From NCBI GenBank assembly GCA_016704895.1, contig JADIZG010000069.1:124001-188000 (forward strand): a DNA stretch of 64,000 nt. The letters are read 5' to 3'. The notes beneath the pieces are model-generated. The model searched no databases, had not been told where the DNA came from, and saw only the letters and a list, made by a program, of their open reading frames with translations. Made by a program: the position numbers and the translations under genes. This stretch comes from Betaproteobacteria bacterium (GTDB lineage Bacteria; Pseudomonadota; Gammaproteobacteria; Burkholderiales; Casimicrobiaceae). Numbering within the stretch: position 1 is the stretch's first letter; every line of letters starts with the position of its first letter. Positions 49,511 through 63,689 of the stretch are shown piece by piece.

Positions 49511-50695
49511 ATGCGGTCGTTCCGTGCGCGCTACGCCGCGCTGTTCGCCCGTGCCGACGTGCTGCGCTTCGCGGCGCTGTCGCTGCCGATGCGCATGCCG
49601 ATCGGGACCGTGGGCCTCGGCACGCTGCTCCACCTGCGCGAGCTGACCGGGTCGATCGCGTTCGCCGGCAGCATCGTCGGCGCGCAGTTCGTCGCGATGG
49701 CGGCGACCTCGCCGATCCTCGGCCGCATCGCCGACCGCCGCGGGCCGCGCGGTGTCCTGATCGCGACCGGCGTCGTCTGCCCGCTCGCCCTCGCGGCGCT
49801 GCTCGCGGCGGGACCGCTCGGCCTTTCGCGCGGCGCAATCCTGGTGGTCGCGCTCGTCGTCGGCGCGTCGGCGCCGCCGCTCACCGTGCTGGTTCGCACG
49901 CTGTGGCGCATGCGCCTGCCGGATCCCGCGCTGCGGCAGACCGCGTTCGCGCTCGATGCGGTCGTGCTCGAGCTCGCCTACACGATCGGTCCGGCGCTGA
50001 TCGCGCTGGCGGTCGCGGTCGGCCCCCCGGGCGCCCCGCTTGCCCTGGCGCTCGCGTTCACGGTCGCCGCCGTGCCGCTGATGTTCGCCTCGGGAGCGCT
50101 CGCGTGGTGGACGCGTTCCGAGCCGGGCGAGAGGCACCTGCTCGGTCCGCTGCGGGACACCAGGCTGCTCGTGCTGTTCGCGGCGACGTTCACGCTCACG
50201 ATGGCGTTCGGCGGGATCGAGGTCGGCTACCCGGACTTCGGCCGCGCGTCGGGCGCGGACGCGTGGGGCCCGGCGCTGATCGCCGTGTGCTCGGTGGGGA
50301 GCGCGATCGGCGGCCTCGTCTACGGCGGCCTGCACTTCCGCGCATCGCTCGCGCGCCAGCTCCCCGTCGTCATGGCGTTGATGGCCATCCCGTTCGTGGC
50401 GCACCTTCCCGTCTCGAACCCCTGGTTGCTCGCGCCCGTCGCGTTCGTCGCGGGCGCGATGATCGCGCCCGCGATGACCGTCGTGTCGCTGCTCGTCTCG
50501 GAGTTCTCGCCGCCCGAATACGCGACCGAGGCGTTCACGTGGTCGGCGACCGCGATCGTCACCGGGCTGGGCGTGGGCATGTCGATCGCGGGCGTGCTGG
50601 TCGAGCGGCACGGACCGAACGGCGCGTTCGCGCTGGCGGCCGCGAGCGCGTTCGCCGCCGCGTGCTTCGCGCTGGCGCTACGCGCCCGCCGCTGA
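49511..50695 (+). CDS. MFS transporter
   Basis: A 394-residue membrane protein with about twelve hydrophobic segments. The loop 2-3 motif GRIADRRGPRGVLIATG is the conserved MFS motif A, and SEFSPPEYATEAFTW lies in the late half. ATG 49511 is eleven bases after the dnaE stop, so it may be co-transcribed. The 3' end overlaps the convergent acyl-CoA synthetase gene by 18 bases. Substrate unknown; it resembles sugar-efflux/drug-type MFS proteins. Confidence 0.9.
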   Translation: MRSFRARYAALFARADVLRFAALSLPMRMPIGTVGLGTLLHLRELTGSIAFAGSIVGAQFVAMAATSPILGRIADRRGPRGVLIATGVVCPLALAALLAAGPLGLSRGAILVVALVVGASAPPLTVLVRTLWRMRLPDPALRQTAFALDAVVLELAYTIGPALIALAVAVGPPGAPLALALAFTVAAVPLMFASGALAWWTRSEPGERHLLGPLRDTRLLVLFAATFTLTMAFGGIEVGYPDFGRASGADAWGPALIAVCSVGSAIGGLVYGGLHFRASLARQLPVVMALMAIPFVAHLPVSNPWLLAPVAFVAGAMIAPAMTVVSLLVSEFSPPEYATEAFTWSATAIVTGLGVGMSIAGVLVERHGPNGAFALAAASAFAAACFALALRARR

Positions 50696-52231
50696 CGCGA
50701 ACCGGCCGCGCAACTCGGTCTTCAGCACCTTGCCGGCGCTGTTCTTGGGCAGCTCGTCGACGATCGCGTACGCGCGCGGCCGCTTGAACCGCGCGATCTC
50801 GGCGAGGCACAGCGCGTCGAGCGACGCCTCGAAGCGCTCGCGCGCGAGGGCGTCGGGCAGCGCGCGCCGCGGCACGACGCAGGCGACGACCTCCTCGCCC
50901 CATTCGGGATGGCGCCGTCCGATCACCGCGACCTCGAGCACGTCGGGGTGGCGCAGCAGCGCCTCCTCGACCTCGCGCGGGTAGATGTTGGAGCCGCCGC
51001 TGATGATCAGGTCCTTGCTGCGGTCCTTGAGCGTGAGGAAGCCGTCGGCGTCGAGCGCGCCGATGTCGCCGGTGTGGAGCCACCCGCCCTCGAGCGCCTT
51101 CGCGGTCGCCTCGGGATTGCGCCAGTAGCCGCGCATCACGGTCGGGCCGCGCACGAGCACCTCGCCCAGGCCGCCGCCCGCCGCGTCGATCGCGATCTCG
51201 ATGCCGGTCTGCGCGACGCCCACCGAGCCCAGCCGCGCGTCGTCGCCGCGCGCGATCGCGTCCGCGACGAGCTCGCGCCCCATCGCGGTGATCGTCATCG
51301 GCGACTCGCCCTGTCCGTAGATCTGCGCGAGCCGGGGGCCGAGCGCGGCGAACGCGGCCTTCGCGTCCTCCACGTACATCGGTCCGCCGCCGTAGACGAG
51401 CGCCTTGAGCCGTCCGAGGTTCGCACGGCCGATCGCCGGGTCCTCGACGAGGCGCTTGACCATCGTCGGCGCGGCGAAGAACAGCGCCCGGTCCCACGCG
51501 CCGACGAGGTCGACGATCTCGGCCGGGTCGAATCCCCCGGAGGCCGGCACGACGTTGACGGCCGCGCGCGCGACGTGCGGCACCGCGTAGAGGCCGGACC
51601 CGTGCGAGAGCGGCGCCGGATGCAGGATCGCGTCGCCCGGCGCGATTCCCTCGACGTCCGACAGGAAGCACTGCGTCATCGCGACGAGGTTCGCGTGCGT
51701 GATCTCGACGCCCTTGGGCCGCCCGGTCGTGCCGCTCGTGTAGAAGAGCCACGCAGGCGCATCGGACGCGACCGGCGCCGGGTCGGCCGTCGCGCTCCCC
51801 GCGAGCGCCTCGTGCTCGCGACCGCCGAGCACGACGGCACGCTCGATCGCCGGGAGGCGAAGCCCGCCGAGCGTCGCGTGCCAGCCCTCGTCGACGAACG
51901 CCCAGCGCGCGCCGCAGTCGTCGAGCACCCACGCGAGCTCCTTCGGGTGGAGCTTCGCGTTCACCGGCACGGCGACGAGTCCTGCCCACCAGCACGCGAA
52001 CAGCGCGTCGAGGTACGCGGGATGGTTGCGCGCAACGATCGCGACGCGGTCTCCCGGCGCGAGGCCGGCCGCGCGCATGCCGGCGGCCTGCCGCGCCACG
52101 CGCCCGGCGAACGACGCGTAGTCGTGCAGCGCCGCGGCCCCGAGCGCGACCGCCGGCAACCGCGGCCACACGCGTCCGGCGCGCGCCAGCAATGCGGCCA
52201 CGTTGAACGCCGGCGAGGATCGGCGAGGCAT
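50678..52231 (-). CDS. AMP-dependent acyl-CoA synthetase/ligase
   Basis: A 517-residue ANL-superfamily enzyme activating a carboxylic acid as acyl-AMP and then acyl-CoA. The phosphate loop YTSGTTGRPKG is followed by an adenine motif YGQGESPMT, and the hinge region GWLHTGDIGALDADGFL then LKDRSKDLIISGGSNIYP. The catalytic Lys is in LPKNSAGKVLK. ATG 52231 is adopted; longer upstream readings are shadows. Closest in style to medium/long-chain or aryl-acid ligases; acid unknown. Its 3' end overlaps the MFS gene by 18 bases on the opposite strand. Confidence 0.92.
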   Translation of the reverse strand: MPRRSSPAFNVAALLARAGRVWPRLPAVALGAAALHDYASFAGRVARQAAGMRAAGLAPGDRVAIVARNHPAYLDALFACWWAGLVAVPVNAKLHPKELAWVLDDCGARWAFVDEGWHATLGGLRLPAIERAVVLGGREHEALAGSATADPAPVASDAPAWLFYTSGTTGRPKGVEITHANLVAMTQCFLSDVEGIAPGDAILHPAPLSHGSGLYAVPHVARAAVNVVPASGGFDPAEIVDLVGAWDRALFFAAPTMVKRLVEDPAIGRANLGRLKALVYGGGPMYVEDAKAAFAALGPRLAQIYGQGESPMTITAMGRELVADAIARGDDARLGSVGVAQTGIEIAIDAAGGGLGEVLVRGPTVMRGYWRNPEATAKALEGGWLHTGDIGALDADGFLTLKDRSKDLIISGGSNIYPREVEEALLRHPDVLEVAVIGRRHPEWGEEVVACVVPRRALPDALARERFEASLDALCLAEIARFKRPRAYAIVDELPKNSAGKVLKTELRGRFASAAGA

Positions 52232-52275
52232 GCCGAAAGTCTAGCGCAGCGGATGCGCGGGGAGCGCCGCCGCCT

Positions 52276-54504
52276 CTAGCGACGGGGCGCGGATCCGCTG
52301 CGGCCGAGCACCGGGTCGCCGGGATTGATCGCGGCGAGCCTGTCCAGCGCCGCCCTGGCGCCGGCCGCGTCGCCGGCGTCCCGCTTGTAGCTCGCCAGCG
52401 CGAGCAGCACGTCCCGGTCGGCGCGCTTGCGGGCGGAGGCCTCCAGCACCGCGATCGCCTCGCTCCGGCGACCGGCGTCGGCGAGCGAGACCGCGTACAG
52501 ATACGCCGTGTTGCCCGTCGCCGACGGCAACCCCTGCGCCCGCGCCAGCACCTGCAGCGCCTCGGGCTTGCGCTTCTGCCGAACGAGCGAGAGTGCGAGC
52601 GCCTCCTGCAGCGCGGCTTCGCCCGGTGCCCGCTTCGCGGCGTCCCGGAGCAAGGCTTCGCCCTCCTGGTCGCGTCCCGTCTGGCGCAGGAGGTCCGCGA
52701 GGTTGGCGACACCGGGCACGAACGCCGGCTCGAGCTTCAGGCTGTGCCTCAACGCACGCTCGGCCGCGGCGGTGTCCCCGGTGACCGCCGCAATCTGCGC
52801 CAGGCCCAGCCACGACTGGGGACGGTCGGCGTTTTCCGCGGCGGCCGCTTCGAGCTCGATGCGCGCCGACTCCCACGCCGCGCGCCGATCGGGGGCGAGC
52901 CGCGAGACCGCCGGCGCCAGCGCACGCGCGGCTTCGATGCGAACGGCGCGCAGCGGATCGGAAAGCCGCGCCGGCACCTCGCGCAGCCCGGTCGCCGGGT
53001 CGAGCGCCATCGTCGAGTGCACGCCGGCGATGCGGACCATGCCGTCGCCGTCGGCGAGCGCCGCTGCGGCAAGCTCGAGCGCACGGACGCTCGGATACCC
53101 GCCCAGCAGCTCGATCGCCGCGGCGCGAACGATGGCCGGTTGCTCGCGGTCCGCAGCAATGCGCTGCAGCGCCTCGGCCGCCCCGGGGCGCGCGCCGCGC
53201 GCCGCGGCGAACGCCTGCCCGTAGTGGAACTCCGCGCGCCGTTGCGGTCCGTACCATTTCGCCACCGCGGCAGCTGCCCATTTCGCGTCGCGGTCCTTGT
53301 GGCACTGGTTGCAGGCGTTCGGCGATCCCGTCTCCGCCGACAGGTCCGGGCGCGGGATGCGGAACGAATGGTCGAGGCGCGGATCGACGACCATGTAGGT
53401 GCGCTTCGGCGCGTGGCATTCGACGCACGCGATCGGCTTCGTGTGGTGATGATGCGCGGGCGTGTCGTACGCCTTGCGCTTGAGCCCGGCGGTGTCGACG
53501 TGCGGGCGCGCGGCGGGGCCCGTCGGGTTGTGGCAGCTCGTGCACAGCGCGTTGCCGGGCGCCTTCGTCCTGCCGGTGTGCGCATCGTGGCAATCGGAGC
53601 AGACGAGCCCCTTCTGGTGCATCCGGCTCTGCAGCCACGAGCCCAGGATGAACACCTCGTCGCGCTGCTGGCCGTCGTTGAAGTAGTGCGCGCCGTCGAG
53701 GCCGACCGGCAGCGCGTGATCGAGCAGCGGCTGCCCGACCGGGAACTCCGGCGTCAGCGTCGAGCGGAGCGCATGGCAGTACGAGCACGCATCGACCTGC
53801 ACGCGGCCGGACCCGGCGCCGACGTCGGCGGCAAAGCCCTTGCGTGGCGCGTCGCCGCCCTTGCCGCCTTTCGCCCAGGCCACGTGCCCCGACGCGGGAC
53901 CGTGGCAGCTCTGGCACCCGACGCCGACGGCGGCGAACGTCGTCCGGTAGGCGTCGGCGGCGGCATCGTAGTTCTTGCGGACCTGCAGCGCGTGGCACGA
54001 CGCGCACATCGTGTTCCAGTTCTGCGACGTGCGCGTCCAGTGCAGGACGTCCCGGTGGTCGATGCGCTCGCCCGGATACGTGTGGAACCAGCGCTTCGCC
54101 TTCGTGTCCCACGCGACCGACAGCGCCTGCATCCGCCCGCCGGGCAGCTCGACCAGGTACTGCTGCAGCGGCTCGACGCCGAACGTGTACTTGATCTCGT
54201 AGTCGGCGAGCCTGCCGTCCGGGCCGTCGGTGTTGACGAAGAACCGGCCGTCGCGCTCGAAGAATCGCGTCGTGACGCCGTCCTTGCGGAACGTCGCGCC
54301 GGCGAAGTTCCCGCGAACCGTGTCGCGCGTGGCTGGCTGCATCGCCTGCGCGTGCTGCGATCCGGCGTGGGCGCGCTGCTGCGCGGCGTGGCACTCGCCG
54401 CACGAGGATTCCGCCACGAACGTCGGTGCCGCTTGCGCGTGGCCGCGTCCGGCCACGAGCGCGAGGCCCAGGGCGAACAGCGGGATCGCTCGGACGAGGT
54501 TCAC
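52276..54504 (-). CDS. Octahaem c-type cytochrome with HEAT-like and TPR regions
   Basis: A 742-residue exported protein. A signal peptide ends GHAQA. There are eight CxxCH motifs: C35, C167, C197, C240, C302, C321, C360 and C398 begin them. The cytochrome part resembles the c554/NrfA-related multihaem family. Residues about 430-530 look HEAT-like (APAVSRLAPDRRAAWESARI follows). From about 545 to the end are TPR-like repeats such as AVTGDTAAAERALRHSLKLE. The mix suggests a periplasmic redox protein that also docks a partner. Its substrate is unknown. No quinol oxidase or maturation genes adjoin it. The acyl-CoA synthetase gene follows 44 bases downstream. Confidence 0.87.
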   Translation of the reverse strand: MNLVRAIPLFALGLALVAGRGHAQAAPTFVAESSCGECHAAQQRAHAGSQHAQAMQPATRDTVRGNFAGATFRKDGVTTRFFERDGRFFVNTDGPDGRLADYEIKYTFGVEPLQQYLVELPGGRMQALSVAWDTKAKRWFHTYPGERIDHRDVLHWTRTSQNWNTMCASCHALQVRKNYDAAADAYRTTFAAVGVGCQSCHGPASGHVAWAKGGKGGDAPRKGFAADVGAGSGRVQVDACSYCHALRSTLTPEFPVGQPLLDHALPVGLDGAHYFNDGQQRDEVFILGSWLQSRMHQKGLVCSDCHDAHTGRTKAPGNALCTSCHNPTGPAARPHVDTAGLKRKAYDTPAHHHHTKPIACVECHAPKRTYMVVDPRLDHSFRIPRPDLSAETGSPNACNQCHKDRDAKWAAAAVAKWYGPQRRAEFHYGQAFAAARGARPGAAEALQRIAADREQPAIVRAAAIELLGGYPSVRALELAAAALADGDGMVRIAGVHSTMALDPATGLREVPARLSDPLRAVRIEAARALAPAVSRLAPDRRAAWESARIELEAAAAENADRPQSWLGLAQIAAVTGDTAAAERALRHSLKLEPAFVPGVANLADLLRQTGRDQEGEALLRDAAKRAPGEAALQEALALSLVRQKRKPEALQVLARAQGLPSATGNTAYLYAVSLADAGRRSEAIAVLEASARKRADRDVLLALASYKRDAGDAAGARAALDRLAAINPGDPVLGRSGSAPRR

Positions 54505-54681
54505 AGGCGATCGCGTCCGGGTTGCGCGGCGTGCGGCAGGTTCATCGGGACGATACGCACGGGATCACCGACGGCTCCCGCGTTTCGATCGCGCAGCCGG
54601 CGCCCGGGCTGGCGTGGATCCGCACGGCCGCGCAATGCCGAAGGACGGGTCCCCCCCGGGGTGCCGGCAGCGTCACAGGCG

Positions 54682-55428
54682 CTAGTACGTGGCCCGTCCG
54701 CCCGACAGGTCGAACACCGCCCCGGTCGAGAACGAGCAGTCCTCGCTCGCGAGCCAGCACACCATCGCGGCGATCTCGTCGACGGTCCCGAAGCGGCCCA
54801 TCGGGATCTTCGACAGCATGAAGTCGATGTGCTGCTGGGTGATCTGGTCGAAGATCGCCGTGCGTACCGCGGCCGGCGTCACGCAGTTGACGCGGATGCC
54901 GGTCTTCGCGAGCTCCTTGCCGATCGACTTGGTGAGCCCGATCACAGCCGCCTTCGAGGCGCTGTACGCCGACGCGTTCGGATTGCCTTCCTTGCCGGCG
55001 ACCGACGCGATGTTCACGATGCGGCCGTAGTCGCGCTTCATCATCTCCGGCACGATGGCGCGGTTGCAGTAGAAGAGCCCGTGGACGTTGATGTCGAACA
55101 CGCGCTTCCAGTCGTCGACCGGGAATTCCCAGGTCGTGCGGTTCGGCCCGGCGATGCCGGCCGAGCAGACGAGCGCGTCGATGCGCCCGAACGCCTTCGC
55201 CGTGGCGGCCGCCGCACGCTCGACCGCGTGCGCGTCGGCCACGTCGAGCGTCTGCGTGAGCGTTCCGTGCCCGAGCCCCGCCGCCGCCGTCGCGAGCGCC
55301 TTCGCGTCGAGGTCCCACAGCGCCACGCGGGCGCCGGACAGCACCAGCCGCTTCGCGACCGCGAGGCCGATCCCCGCCGCGCCGCCGGTGACGACCGCCG
55401 TGCGGCCTTCGAAATCCAGTCGATTCAT
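54682..55428 (-). CDS. SDR family NAD(P)-dependent oxidoreductase
   Basis: A 248-residue classical SDR from ATG 55428, preceded by GAGGAGAC. TGGAAGIGLAVAK is the cofactor loop, D after the second strand (LWDLDAK) favours NAD, CSAGIAG replaces NNAG, and NIASVAGKE...AYSASK holds Ser, Tyr and Lys. It resembles 3-oxoacyl-ACP reductase-like and 2-hydroxycyclohexane-type dehydrogenases. A longer start at 55512 would read through the leader and is not favoured. Neighbours give no pathway. Confidence 0.9.
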   Translation of the reverse strand: MNRLDFEGRTAVVTGGAAGIGLAVAKRLVLSGARVALWDLDAKALATAAAGLGHGTLTQTLDVADAHAVERAAAATAKAFGRIDALVCSAGIAGPNRTTWEFPVDDWKRVFDINVHGLFYCNRAIVPEMMKRDYGRIVNIASVAGKEGNPNASAYSASKAAVIGLTKSIGKELAKTGIRVNCVTPAAVRTAIFDQITQQHIDFMLSKIPMGRFGTVDEIAAMVCWLASEDCSFSTGAVFDLSGGRATY

Positions 55429-55562
55429 CGTTGTCTCCTCCGGTCCGCGATGGTACCAAGCGCGGGGCGACCGGCGAATATTCGCGTTGCCCGGGGTGCC
55501 CCGCCGGCGCACGATCGGCTCCGGTCTGGCCCGTCGGGTCCGGCCGTCGAAATCCCCCTTGG

Positions 55563-55588
55563 CCCCCGCCTGACCGCGGGGGTTTTTT
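55563..55588 (+). terminator. Strong + strand terminator without an obvious upstream gene
   Basis: CCCCCGC and GCGGGGG form a seven-base GC stem with loop CTGACC, followed by six T at 55583-55588. Every gene for several kilobases upstream is on the other strand, so it would end an unannotated + strand transcript (see findings) or insulate the flavoprotein gene. Confidence 0.7.
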
Positions 55589-55640
55589 CATCCGCGGGCC
55601 GGTTTCGACATTCCGGCGCTCCGCAGTACCATTCACGGCA

Positions 55641-57534
55641 ATGACCGACCGCGTGACCCGCCGCGACTTCCTGAACGGCATGGCGCTCGCCATCGCCGCG
55701 GGCGTCGTGCCGTCGAGGCTGGTCGCGGCGCCCCGGCGGGATCGCCCTACCCGCCCGCGCTCTCGGGCCTGCGCGGCAGCCAGCCCGGCTCGTACGACGT
55801 CGCGCACGCGATCCGGGACGGCCGCCGCTTCGACCTCGACCGCGTCGCCTCGCGCGAGAGCGTCGACCTCGTCGTCGTCGGCGCCGGCCTCTCCGGCCTC
55901 GCCGCCGCCTGGTACTGGCGCCAGCGGCGCCCGACGGCGCGCATCCTGATCCTCGACGCCAACGGCGACTTCGGCGGCCACGCGTTGCGCAACGAGTTCG
56001 ACGTCGGCGGACGCTTCCTGCTGGGCTACGGCGGCAGCGAGTCGCTCCAGTCGCCCGCGACGCTGTGGAGCGACGAAGCGAAGGCGCTGATCGCGGCGCT
56101 CGGCGTCGACATCGCGCGCTTCGACACCGCGTTCGACCGCACGCTCTACCCGTCGCTCGGCCTCGCGCGCGGCGTGTTCTTCATGCGCGAGGCGTTCGGC
56201 GTCGACAAGCTCGTCACCGGCGACCCGATGCGCATGGTCGCCGACGACATCCCGCCGGACCGGATGAACGCGCGCCCGCCCGCCGAGTTCGTGGCGGACT
56301 TCCCGGTGTCGGCGGACGCGAAGGCGAAGCTCGTCGAGATCTTCACGTCGACGCGCGACCCGCTGCCCGGCAGGAGCGCCGCCGAGAAGCGGGCGTTCCT
56401 CGACGGCGTGAGCTACCGCGACTGGCTGGTGAAGCACTGGAAGCTCGACGAGCAGGCGGCCGACGCGTTCTACGGGCGCACGCTCGACTTCTTCGCGGTG
56501 GGGACCGACGCGGTCTCGGCCTCGGAAGCGTTCGACTACGGCTACCCGGGCTTCGGCGGCATCGGGCTCGAGCGCGACGAGGAAGCGGTGAAGGAGATGG
56601 ACGAGCCGTACATCCACCACTTCCCCGACGGCAACGCGTCGATCGCGCGGCTCCTCGTGCGCAAGCTCGTTCCGGCGTCGCGCCGGGATCGACGATGGAG
56701 GACATCGTCACGGCGCGCTTCGATTACGGCAGGCTCGACCGCGACGGCGCCCCGACGCGCATCCGCCTCGACAGCACGGTCGTCGCGGTCCGCAACCGCG
56801 AGGGCGGCGTCGACCTGGGCTACGTGCGCGACGGCAAGCTCGTCCGCGTGCGCGCCGGGCACTGCGTGCTGGCGTGCTACCAGTCGATGGTGCCGTACGT
56901 GATGCCGGAACTCGCGAAGGCGCAGCGCGAGGCGCTCGCGCAGAACGTCAAGGCGCCGCTCGCCTACGTGAAGGTCGCGGTCCGGAACTGGCGGCCCTGG
57001 GTCGCGCGGCGCGTGCACGAGATCGGCAACCCGATGGGGTTCTACTCGCGCCTGAAGCTCGACTACCCGGTGAGCCTCGGCGACTACCGGTTCCCGCGCT
57101 CGCCCGACGAGCCGATGGTGCTGCACCTCGTGCACGTGCCGACGCTGAGCGCGCCCGGGCTCGACCTGCGCTCGCGCCTGCGCGCCGCGCGCGCGAAGCT
57201 CTACGACACGCCGTTCGACACGTTCGAGCGCCACGCCCGCGACGAGCTCACGCGCATGCTGGGGCCGGGCGGCTTCGACGCCGACCGCGACATCGCGGCG
57301 ATCACCGTGAACCGCTGGGGTCACGGTTACTCGTACGCGGGATCGACGCTCTTCGACAAGGAAGGCGACGACGAGAAGATCCCGGCCGCCGCGCGCAAGC
57401 GTGTCGGGCGCATCGCGTTCGCGAACGCGGACGCCGCATGGGACCCCTACGTGCACGCGGCGATCGACGAGGCGCGCCGCGCGGTCGACGAACTCGCCGG
57501 GAAGCCGAAGAAGGCGGGCAAGGCATCGGGCTGA
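55641..57534 (+). CDS. Tat-exported FAD-dependent oxidoreductase, amine-oxidase/spermidine-dehydrogenase-like (two frameshifts)
   Basis: About 630 residues after correction. The Tat signal TRRDFLNGMALAIAAG directly follows the start. The FAD motif DLVVVGAGLSGLAAAW leads to GGHALRNEFDVGG. The sequence then runs through DYGYPGFGGIG and PYIHHFPDGNASIARLLVRKLVP, ending with WGHGYSYAGSTLFD. The frame slips near 55735-55745 and again near 56683, each by one base, while the sequence stays collinear. The family includes spermidine dehydrogenase-like flavoproteins, but substrate assignment is uncertain. The last residues KASG and the stop lie inside a palindromic repeat shared with the 16 kb SDR gene. 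Confidence 0.75.
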
Positions 57535-57580
57535 AGCCCGACCCATGGAACGCTCGTCGTGGGTCGGACTTCAGTCCGAC
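57526..57580. repeat. Two copies of the palindromic repeat
   Basis: Copies at 57526-57545 (TCGGGCTGAAGCCCGA core) and 57559-57580 (GTGGGTCGGACTTCAGTCCGAC type), facing each other 13 bases apart. The first supplies the stop codon of the flavoprotein gene. Both belong to the family found at 15969-16074 and 36375-36396. Confidence 0.85.
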
Positions 57581-58795
57581 GACGTTAGCGACACGACCCC
57601 AAAATGCAGCCGCCATCGCCTTCGGCGTCGAGGGCCCAGGCGTCGCCGCCGCTGCGGCGCCCGCTCCGGGCGGCGACCCGGTTGTCTCCGAGCCTCGGCG
57701 CCACCCGCCCGGCATCTCAGGGTCGTGCCGGCGGGGGGGGGCCCCCTGACCGTTGTTGTACAGGCGGTAGATGCGGCGTGGCAGTCCCGTGGCTCGGGAA
57801 GCGCGGGAAGCTCAGGCGCGGGAAGTTTCCCCTCCGGCTCGCGTGACAGTGCGGCGGGGGCGAACGCGCTGAAGAAGGATCGGGGCGCGGGCCCGCCACG
57901 CGGCGCGGGGTGAAAAGGCGGGGGCCGGGGGGGGGGGTGCTCGGTTCGGGTGGCGGGGGGGAGCTGGACGTGGCTCACGACGCCGGGCGGGGCCGCTGAC
58001 GCCGGGACCAGCGCCAGTCTAGGTCGCATCGATCGCCCGTTCGGCAGCAGCCGGGCTGAGCCGGAGCCGCCCGCGGACCTTCCGTCCTGAAGCTCGACGG
58101 GCGGGCTCGCGAACGCACAAGGCGGCCACCTGGCAATGAGGGCACCGGGCGGGGGGGGGGCGCCGGCCGGCCGAGCGGGGTCGGGGCGAACCGGAGGGTG
58201 CAACAGTGTCGTTGGCCATCTGGGAGCGGGTGACGGACCGGGAGGGCGGCGGCCGTCAGGCGCGGTGCAGGGGGATTCCCCGGATCAGCGCTAGCTGTGC
58301 CGACGGGCGTTCGTGAGCCAGTTGCCCCGTCGCTCCGCGACCGGAGCTGGCCTGCCAGGGGGGTCTGCGAGGCGGCCGCGTCCCGGAACGCCTAGCCCGG
58401 GCGCGGTGCGGGCTGATCGGCACGCCCCTGCGGGGCGGTGCACGGCGCAGCTGATTCGTGCGCCGTCGGGTCACCTCGGGGGGGACGGACGGCACCCGCG
58501 GGGGGGGCTGGGCGGGGCGGTCGGGCATCACGCGGGGGCCGGTGGGGAGCGGGACCGGGCAAGCGACTGCGGGGCGGGGGCGCTGCGGGCGGGGGGGGAG
58601 TGGTCCGGGGGTAGCGGAGCCAGGTTCGCTGTCCGGTCCCTCGCCCCCTTTCCGGGGTTCCGGCAACATACGTGCGCCGATGCCCGGCGGATCCGAACGA
58701 ACGGGCGCCTCTTGGACGTAAAATTCCTCGTGGCGCTCGACCCCGCGGAACAACCCCGTCGCCGCAGCCGTCGCTTCTTTTGATATTGACCCACG
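57581..58795. other. 1.2 kb G-run-rich region without a credible gene
   Basis: No frame here gives a protein with recognisable motifs. Several G runs of eight to eleven occur on the + strand (near 57729, 57925, 58150, 58590). Purine skew and word use differ from the rest of the window. From about 58640 the sequence looks normal again. The glgP promoter should lie in the last 150 bases; I see no convincing hexamer pair. Open frames listed here on either strand are low-complexity Pro/Arg/Gly strings. Confidence 0.7.
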
Positions 58796-61356
<2,561 letters not shown>

Positions 61357-61369
61357 GATGACGGGCGCC

Positions 61370-61402
61370 GACGCTCGCTTCGCCTGCCGTCCTCCGAGGG
61401 GG
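61370..61402 (-). repeat. Dispersed intergenic repeat, copy 2
   Basis: Read on the minus strand it carries GCCCCCTCGGAGG, then GGC and CGAAGCGAGC, matching the element at 13433-13470 with a few changes. It lies in the 100-base gap between glgP and glgB. Confidence 0.45.
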
Positions 61403-61456
61403 CCGAGCGCCGCGCCTCCCCGCCGGCCCGGGCGGCCGGGCGGGCGCTGAACGCCG

Positions 61457-63643
<2,187 letters not shown>

Positions 63644-63689
63644 TGCCGCGCGAACTCTTCCGTCGTTCGAACCCTCAGGAGGCGACGCC

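Noticed and set aside
52744..55644. A 966-codon + strand frame opposite the octahaem cytochrome and the SDR
   Set aside because: It spans two genes and their gap, has no motif, and is antisense to eight CxxCH sites in correct spacing.
57581..58795. Several open frames of 60-210 codons between the flavoprotein gene and glgP
   Set aside because: All are Pro/Arg/Gly strings without motifs, cross G runs, and lack ribosome-binding sites.
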